The notes under the pieces are model-generated. The model was not told the DNA's origin, made no database searches, and worked only from the letters and a program-made list of their open reading frames with translations. From contig JACQPT010000061.1 in assembly GCA_016207415.1 (NCBI GenBank), positions 1 to 48,010 on the forward strand: a stretch of 48,010 nucleotides of DNA. Direction: 5' to 3'. Both the position numbers and the translations under genes were made by a program. Source of the stretch: Ignavibacteriales bacterium (GTDB taxonomy: Bacteria > Bacteroidota > Ignavibacteria > UBA10030). Positions 43,322 to 48,010 of the stretch are shown one piece after another (within the stretch, counting starts at the first letter, position 1; every line of letters starts with the position of its first letter).

Positions 43322-43779
43322 ACTTTGTAGGTAGGCCAAAAGATCTCGCAATCCGCCCCTTCGAAACGCTGGACCATCCTGCGGAATTCGTCCGGAACGG
43401 GCACAGATGCATGCTCCCGGGGATCGAGCCAGACATGGAACGCGATGTTCGTCGCCACCAGCTCTTTTGTCCTGTCCTTTTCCATGATGCCCTCCATGGC
43501 AAAGCTGGTGTTCTTGATGAACGAAACTCTTGTAGAGATGTTTATGACGTCGTCGAAGTGGGCGGGTGCCTTATAGTCGATTTCATTACGGACAAGCACA
43601 ACTCTTGATTCTCCGTTGATCGTGTTGAGGTCGAGCCTTGCTCCAAGCGCTTTGAGGTATTCAATTCGTCCGACTTCGAAGTACTGGAGATAATGCGCAT
43701 TGTGGACAATGCCTTGCCAATCGACTTCGTAATTCCTGACACAGATCTGCGTTGTATGCTTGAATTGTTTTTGGTTCAT
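43318..43779 (-). CDS. Acyl-CoA thioesterase (hot-dog fold, YbgC/4HBT type)
   Basis: A 153-residue hot-dog-fold protein. The motif [20 protein letters not shown] contains the catalytic-region Asp and the [11 protein letters not shown] typical of YbgC and 4-hydroxybenzoyl-CoA thioesterases. It hydrolyses acyl-CoA thioesters; the natural acyl group is not known. It overlaps both the threonine aldolase (ATGA at 43776-43779) and trpE starts, so it is co-expressed. Confidence 0.88.
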   Translation of the reverse strand: MNQKQFKHTTQICVRNYEVDWQGIVHNAHYLQYFEVGRIEYLKALGARLDLNTINGESRVVLVRNEIDYKAPAHFDDVINISTRVSFIKNTSFAMEGIMEKDRTKELVATNIAFHVWLDPREHASVPVPDEFRRMVQRFEGADCEIFWPTYKV

Positions 43780-44813
43780 AAGGATCCGATGACCGTTTGT
43801 GCTGCGCTCTCTACTTTCTCTTTTGGAGCATCCAGGTGCATAACAGCCCTGATCTTGGTATTCGTCATTTCTGTCAGCAACACCTTCTTCGCTTTGAGGA
43901 GGGACAGAATTTCTCCGGTCGATTTGCCTGTTTTGACGATATCGATGATGACGATGTTCGTCTGGACCGAAGGCAAATCAATGTCCAAACCCGGAACCCG
44001 GGACACCGATTCTGCAAAAAGCTGTGCTTTCTCGTGGTCCTCGGACAACCGTTCGATGTTGTTCTCCATTGCATAGAGGGCCGCGGCAGCCAGCACTCCA
44101 GCCTGCCGCATGCCCCCGCCCAGGACTTTTCTGAATCTTCGAGCTTTCTCGATAGCCTCTTTTGTGCCGGCTACTGCTGAACCCACGGGCGCTCCAAGCC
44201 CTTTCGAGAAGCAAACAGATACAGTATCAAAGTATTTTGCGAATTCCTTCGGATGCGTTCCCGTAGCGATCCAGGCATTCCAAATACGGGCTCCGTCCAG
44301 ATGCATGCTGATCCCCCGGCTCGTCGTGAATGCTCTGATGCGGTCGATCTCCTGGAGAGGGTAAATCGTGCCGCCCGCCCTGTTGTGCGTGTTTTCCAGA
44401 CACACAAGCGATGTCCGCGGCTGATGATAGTCTTTCGACCTCACGGCGGATCCAATTTGATCTACGCTAAGAACCCCCCGCGTCCCCTGCAAGGTTCGAA
44501 TCTGCACGTTCGAGATCAGAGCCGGTGCTGCTGTCTCATAGTTGAAAATATGCGACCCCTCTTCAACAATAATCTCGTCACCCGGCTGCGTCAGGATCTT
44601 CACCGCGAGTTGGTTTGCCATGACACCGGAGGGAACAAACAGCGCAGCTTCTTTGCCAAGCAATTCCGCTACACGTTCCTGCAGACGGTTAACCGTTGGG
44701 TCTTCTCCAAAAACATCGTCGCCGACTTCCGCAGAAGCCATGGCATGACGCATCCCTCGGGACGGCTTCGTAACCGTATCACTCCTCAGGTCGATGAATT
44801 CATCAGCGCTCAT
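43776..44813 (-). CDS. ltaE: Low-specificity L-threonine aldolase
   Basis: The frame extends to 44843; ATG 44813 ([18 protein letters not shown]) fits the family and gives 345 residues. This is a fold-type I PLP enzyme: [22 protein letters not shown], and the PLP lysine in [11 protein letters not shown]. It cleaves threonine or allo-threonine to glycine and acetaldehyde. It overlaps the end of lnt by 11 bases and the thioesterase by four. Confidence 0.93.
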   Translation of the reverse strand: MSADEFIDLRSDTVTKPSRGMRHAMASAEVGDDVFGEDPTVNRLQERVAELLGKEAALFVPSGVMANQLAVKILTQPGDEIIVEEGSHIFNYETAAPALISNVQIRTLQGTRGVLSVDQIGSAVRSKDYHQPRTSLVCLENTHNRAGGTIYPLQEIDRIRAFTTSRGISMHLDGARIWNAWIATGTHPKEFAKYFDTVSVCFSKGLGAPVGSAVAGTKEAIEKARRFRKVLGGGMRQAGVLAAAALYAMENNIERLSEDHEKAQLFAESVSRVPGLDIDLPSVQTNIVIIDIVKTGKSTGEILSLLKAKKVLLTEMTNTKIRAVMHLDAPKEKVESAAQTVIGSL

Positions 44814-46485
44814 CACGTCTCTTTTTTCTGAATTTTTCAACAAAGGCTAAAATAACGAATACGACCGAGCAAAACAAACATGCCTGTGCGAACACGTCCC
44901 CATGTTTTGCGTAAAAGGTCAGTTCGAGTCTTGGCTCGATATGTTGAAGCAGATGGGCTTCGGTGTACATTTGCGTTGGCGAATAAACATTCCCAAGCGG
45001 GTCAACGAATTCAGAGATGCCACCGTTCGCACATTGGACAACCCAGCGACGGTTTTCAATCGCCCGAAGTGATGCGTAGGCGGCGTGCTGGTACGTGCCC
45101 GACGTATTCCCCCACCAGCTGTCGTTCGTGACGACAACCAGAAACTCCGCCCCTTTCCGGACAAACTCCCGCACGAAATTCGGATACACGGATTCATAAC
45201 AAATCATGGCGGAAAATTGCACGCGACGACCATCCCGCATGCCGACAGAATAGACGAGTGTATCCGCACCTTTTCCCCAGCTACTGATTCCCACGTTCCA
45301 TTTCAGGGGTTCAATAAGAAATTTCAACGTCTCCGCATAGGGAATCCTCTCAGCAAAAGGCACCAAGACGATCTTCTTGTAGACAGGTGCGATTCGACGA
45401 CCCGGCTCGATGAGAACCAGCGAATTGAATGACTCGGCGAATTGTCCAGGGCCGACCCTCTGAGACGTCACTGAGGCGTTGGCAGAATCCGAGTATTCTA
45501 GATGATGCAAGCCGGTGAGCACCGGGATGTTGATTGAATCGATGAGGTGGTGAAGCCTCGGCAGGTCGGACCAGAATCGCGGAATCAGAATGGGATAGGG
45601 AATCGCTGTCTCGGGCCAAACAATGAGATCAGGGTTCGATGCCGATATTTTTTGAGATTCGCGAAGATACCGCTCGAATTGCTGTCGGTAGGAAGTCCAT
45701 TTTGAAGCAAAGCCCTCTCCCCACTTTTCCCATGGGTCAATGTTCGGCTGAATTAATCCCAGTTTGACCAGTGAGGCGGGCTCACGACCTCTTTCCGATG
45801 CGCTCACAAGGGAGCCGTACACTACAGGGCCGACATAAATGACGATAAGAACTCCGACCGCGGCAAGCGTCGAACGTGACGTGAATCTCCATCCCGTTGA
45901 GGCGAGTTTTATCAGTAAAATAAAGGCGACTGCATTGAAAGAGAGTATGAGAAAAGACATGCCGTACGAGGAGGTGTATTCGACCAGTTGGGAGCGCAGC
46001 AGATCGTACGCCTGGCTGTTACCGATGGTTATCCACGGAAAGGAAAACTCGGACAACGAATGGCTGTATTCGTACGCGATCCACAGGAAAATAAATGAGG
46101 CAAGCCCATGCAACATCCCCATGCGCCTCCTGATGAAAAACGCGAGCACAATCGAGGGCATATAAAAGAACGGATGAGCCAGCAGCAAGGCTGCATTGGA
46201 CGTCATCAGCCAGCCGTCTCTACCGTGAGTCCACCCGCCCGTCCAATATAACGTAATCAGATGAAACACAAAGAGGAAGACATACGAGTAGCGAATCAAC
46301 TGACGGTAAGTGCTGATCCGCTCGAAGAGGATGAAATACGGAATGAATGCAACATAGGCCAGCGTGTACAGCGGCGAAGGGGGAAATGCGCAGCCCAGGA
46401 GCAGCCCCGAACCCAGGGCGAGGAACAGGTTAAATCTTTCCTGCTTTGGGCCTTCAGCAATCAACGGAATTTGAACATCAATCAA
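44803..46485 (-). CDS. lnt: Apolipoprotein N-acyltransferase
   Basis: The frame is open to 46659, inside the PAP2 gene, so the start must be internal. A TTG at 46485 overlaps the PAP2 stop as TTGA and gives 560 residues; this is the best choice but unproven. About seven N-terminal transmembrane helices precede a nitrilase-type periplasmic domain with the Glu-Lys-Cys triad in [25 protein letters not shown] and MICYESVYP. It adds the third acyl chain to outer-membrane lipoproteins, which fits the lipoprotein encoded at 7500. Confidence 0.93.
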   Translation of the reverse strand: MIDVQIPLIAEGPKQERFNLFLALGSGLLLGCAFPPSPLYTLAYVAFIPYFILFERISTYRQLIRYSYVFLFVFHLITLYWTGGWTHGRDGWLMTSNAALLLAHPFFYMPSIVLAFFIRRRMGMLHGLASFIFLWIAYEYSHSLSEFSFPWITIGNSQAYDLLRSQLVEYTSSYGMSFLILSFNAVAFILLIKLASTGWRFTSRSTLAAVGVLIVIYVGPVVYGSLVSASERGREPASLVKLGLIQPNIDPWEKWGEGFASKWTSYRQQFERYLRESQKISASNPDLIVWPETAIPYPILIPRFWSDLPRLHHLIDSINIPVLTGLHHLEYSDSANASVTSQRVGPGQFAESFNSLVLIEPGRRIAPVYKKIVLVPFAERIPYAETLKFLIEPLKWNVGISSWGKGADTLVYSVGMRDGRRVQFSAMICYESVYPNFVREFVRKGAEFLVVVTNDSWWGNTSGTYQHAAYASLRAIENRRWVVQCANGGISEFVDPLGNVYSPTQMYTEAHLLQHIEPRLELTFYAKHGDVFAQACLFCSVVFVILAFVEKFRKKRRDER

Positions 46486-47063
46486 GATGCGCCACTCTTC
46501 GCTCTCGTTTTCAGCCAAGTCCTTTCGGCAAAAATGAAACCAAGGACAATCACAGCGCCGCAAGCCATCCCGATCACGCTTCCACCAAGGACGTCGGAGG
46601 GGTAGTGAACTCCCACGTATACACGCGAAAAAGCGACGAGTCCAGCAAATGAAAACCACGCCCAGGCAATGCGTTGAAAAAAGAACGAAACAACCACCGC
46701 GCCTGCAAAATTGTTCACGGCATGCGACGAGGGAAATGCATATCCGCTGCCACAGGAAACGAGAAGGTGTACATCCGCCAGCTCGCGACAGGGTCGAGGC
46801 CTTTCAAGGACGAACTTGATCACCGAACTGCTCAGCTGGTCGCTCAGGGCGATCGTCGGCACGAGGAGAAGAATCGCCAGCCGGGCATTCCGGCCACCTT
46901 TGATCCACCAGACAATGAGACCCAGGACAACGACAACGAGCGCTGGCTTGTTTTTGTTCAGGTCGGTGATAAACGGCATCAGAATGTCAAAAGCACTGTT
47001 TTCCAGTGTGCGGTTGACAAAAAAGAAGACTGCCTTGTCAGCGGAGAGTAAAAATTCAGCCAC
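46482..47063 (-). CDS. PAP2-family membrane phosphatase
   Basis: A 193-residue membrane protein starting at a GTG, with about five to six helices. The three-part PAP2 signature is complete: KFVLERPRPC (K-X6-RP), FPSSHAVN (PSGH-like, with Ser for Gly) and SRVYVGVHYPSDVLGG (SR-X5-H-X3-D). It dephosphorylates lipid phosphates such as undecaprenyl diphosphate or phosphatidic acid at the periplasmic face. It overlaps the lnt start. Confidence 0.9.
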   Translation of the reverse strand: MAEFLLSADKAVFFFVNRTLENSAFDILMPFITDLNKNKPALVVVVLGLIVWWIKGGRNARLAILLLVPTIALSDQLSSSVIKFVLERPRPCRELADVHLLVSCGSGYAFPSSHAVNNFAGAVVVSFFFQRIAWAWFSFAGLVAFSRVYVGVHYPSDVLGGSVIGMACGAVIVLGFIFAERTWLKTRAKSGAS

Positions 47064-47380
47064 GGCAGGTTTTCACAAATACTGTTCCAATCTAGTTCTG
47101 CCTTTTTTATGGAACGCTTTTAACAAAGTCCCCTCTCAAGCGATGGCCAAAGCGTTGGCGAGAGGGGATTGATGATAGTCCATTCACAGCAGAGGTGTGT
47201 TTATTTCGCCGGAACATCACGAATTTAGCAGATGTAAAAGAACCCACCCCTCTGCTCCCCTCTCACAACACACGCGCCCGTGCCAGAGAGAGAACGTTTT
47301 CGGCGTCGATTTTCGGCTTCGATCAATATTTATCACAAGACCACCGTAGGAGACATACAAGATTCCTTTCGGGGAACGCC
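47064..47380. other. Intergenic region with a large palindrome
   Basis: No gene is supported in these 317 bases. Near the PAP2 gene there is a CCCCTCTC/GAGAGGGG inverted repeat (47130-47137 and 47160-47167) enclosing two near-identical 10-base direct repeats (AAGCGATGGC at 47138 and AAGCGTTGGC at 47150). Further right, about 47251-47271, a pyrimidine-rich CCACCCCTCTGCTCCCCTCT occurs, resembling the palindrome arm. It may terminate the DedA transcript; the T tract on the - strand is weak. Confidence 0.45.
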
Positions 47381-48010
47381 CTAGGTTGTTGGAGGGGTTT
47401 GCGAGTTGGCTCCCGGCCGTTTGGCGTAGATCTGATGGGCAATGATTACGATAATCACGCCGAGGACGATCAGCGTGATGGTCTGGCCATAGGCCTGAAG
47501 GTACACGAGAACGGACCGCCAATTTTGACCGAGAGTTTTTCCGGCATAAAGGAGCAGACAATTCCACGCAAGCGCGCTCAAGAACGAGAGGGCGGCAGAT
47601 TTCATCATGGAGAGCTCGGACATGCCGACGAAAAAAGAAACCACCGCGCGTGTTCCCGCCATGAACCTGTTCGCCGCCACGACCCAGTATCCGTATCTTT
47701 GAAACCAGGCTTCGACTTTGTGCACGCCTTCTATCGGAATGAACTTGATCTTTCCTCGTTCCACGATCTTGTCTCCAAACCAGTCGCCAATTTTGTACAT
47801 CGTCATAAACCCGAGGGTGCTTCCGGCGGTGGCAAGAAAGAGCGCGAGGCTGAAATTGACCGCTCCGATTCCAACCAGAGACCCCGCGGCGACGACAATA
47901 ACATCACTCGGAAATGGCGGAAAAATGTTCTCAATGTAAGCTATCCCGGCAACGACGACATAGACCCACAGGGGATCAAGCTGGGCGAGGTTGTTGACAA
48001 AAGCCTCCAC
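47381..48010 (-). CDS. DedA-family membrane protein (start at window edge)
   Basis: The visible 209 residues begin with a GTG at the last base of the window, so the true start could be further upstream. DedA/SNARE-associated features are present: YIENIFPPFPSDVIVVAAGSL near the N-terminus (the conserved Glu and Pro), GSTLGFMTMYKIGDWFG, and NRFMAGTRAVVSFFVGM (re-entrant segment with Arg). DedA proteins translocate lipids such as undecaprenyl phosphate or phosphatidylethanolamine. It sits upstream of a PAP2 phosphatase, another enzyme of lipid-carrier recycling. Confidence 0.88.
   Translation of the reverse strand: MEAFVNNLAQLDPLWVYVVVAGIAYIENIFPPFPSDVIVVAAGSLVGIGAVNFSLALFLATAGSTLGFMTMYKIGDWFGDKIVERGKIKFIPIEGVHKVEAWFQRYGYWVVAANRFMAGTRAVVSFFVGMSELSMMKSAALSFLSALAWNCLLLYAGKTLGQNWRSVLVYLQAYGQTITLIVLGVIIVIIAHQIYAKRPGANSQTPPTT

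Noticed and set aside
1-48010. tRNA, rRNA, CRISPR arrays and insertion sequences
   Set aside because: No cloverleaf-like gene, regularly spaced repeats or transposase frames were seen on either strand, though tRNA detection by eye is limited.

Overview
The window looks like a chromosomal segment of a Gram-negative, aerobically respiring bacterium of the Bacteroidota/Ignavibacteriota (FCB) type. The evidence is an Lnt plus a lipobox-bearing lipoprotein (two-membrane envelope), BshC (bacillithiol synthesis), a b6f-like Rieske/split cytochrome b complex beside an A-type haem-copper oxidase, and the block rimP-nusA-infB-rbfA-truB-ribF-rpsO-pnp. The assignment is an inference from gene content; no rRNA or tRNA is present to anchor it.

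Region 1 (1-11252, + strand) is the accessory part. It holds ten genes, most joined by ATGA overlaps: two cobalamin-type radical SAM proteins (the first cut by the window edge), two SAM methyltransferases, a GT9 glycosyltransferase, two multi-spanning GT87-like glycosyltransferases, an amidohydrolase, an arylsulfotransferase-like lipoprotein and a third radical SAM protein with C-terminal cysteines. This reads as an undescribed biosynthetic locus with a cytoplasmic phase (radical SAM, methyl transfer, hydrolysis, GT9) and a periplasmic phase (lipid-phosphate-sugar dependent GT87 enzymes, ASST-like lipoprotein). The product cannot be named from sequence.

Region 2 (11388-14730, + strand) is a nucleoside salvage operon: cytidine deaminase, thymidine kinase, CNT nucleoside transporter and purine nucleoside phosphorylase, with a plausible promoter upstream.

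Region 3 (14737-27936, - strand) encodes a terminal respiratory chain. From a strong TTGACA-17-TATATT promoter at 27908-27936 it reads: 2[4Fe-4S] ferredoxin, Rieske protein, cytochrome b6-like protein, subunit-IV-like protein, an octahaem membrane-anchored cytochrome c, a cupredoxin-like periplasmic protein, oxidase subunits I, III and IV, two small membrane proteins and oxidase subunit II, ending at an intrinsic terminator. Haem A synthase, haem O synthase and a DUF420 protein follow. CoxA lacks the usual K-channel lysine, CoxB carries a large insertion in its CuA domain, and the cytochrome c has eight CXXCH motifs.

Region 4 (27987-40434) is mostly housekeeping: divergent bshC, then aroA and the pnp-to-rimP translation and RNA operon on the - strand, headed by a promoter and a terminator hairpin in the leader (a likely NusA-sensitive attenuator). 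A REP-like inverted repeat pair lies between pnp and aroA.

Region 5 (40520-48010, - strand) holds a LOG-family protein, trpG, trpE, a thioesterase, threonine aldolase, lnt, a PAP2 phosphatase and a DedA protein, largely in overlapping order. No tRNA, rRNA, CRISPR array or intact insertion sequence was seen.
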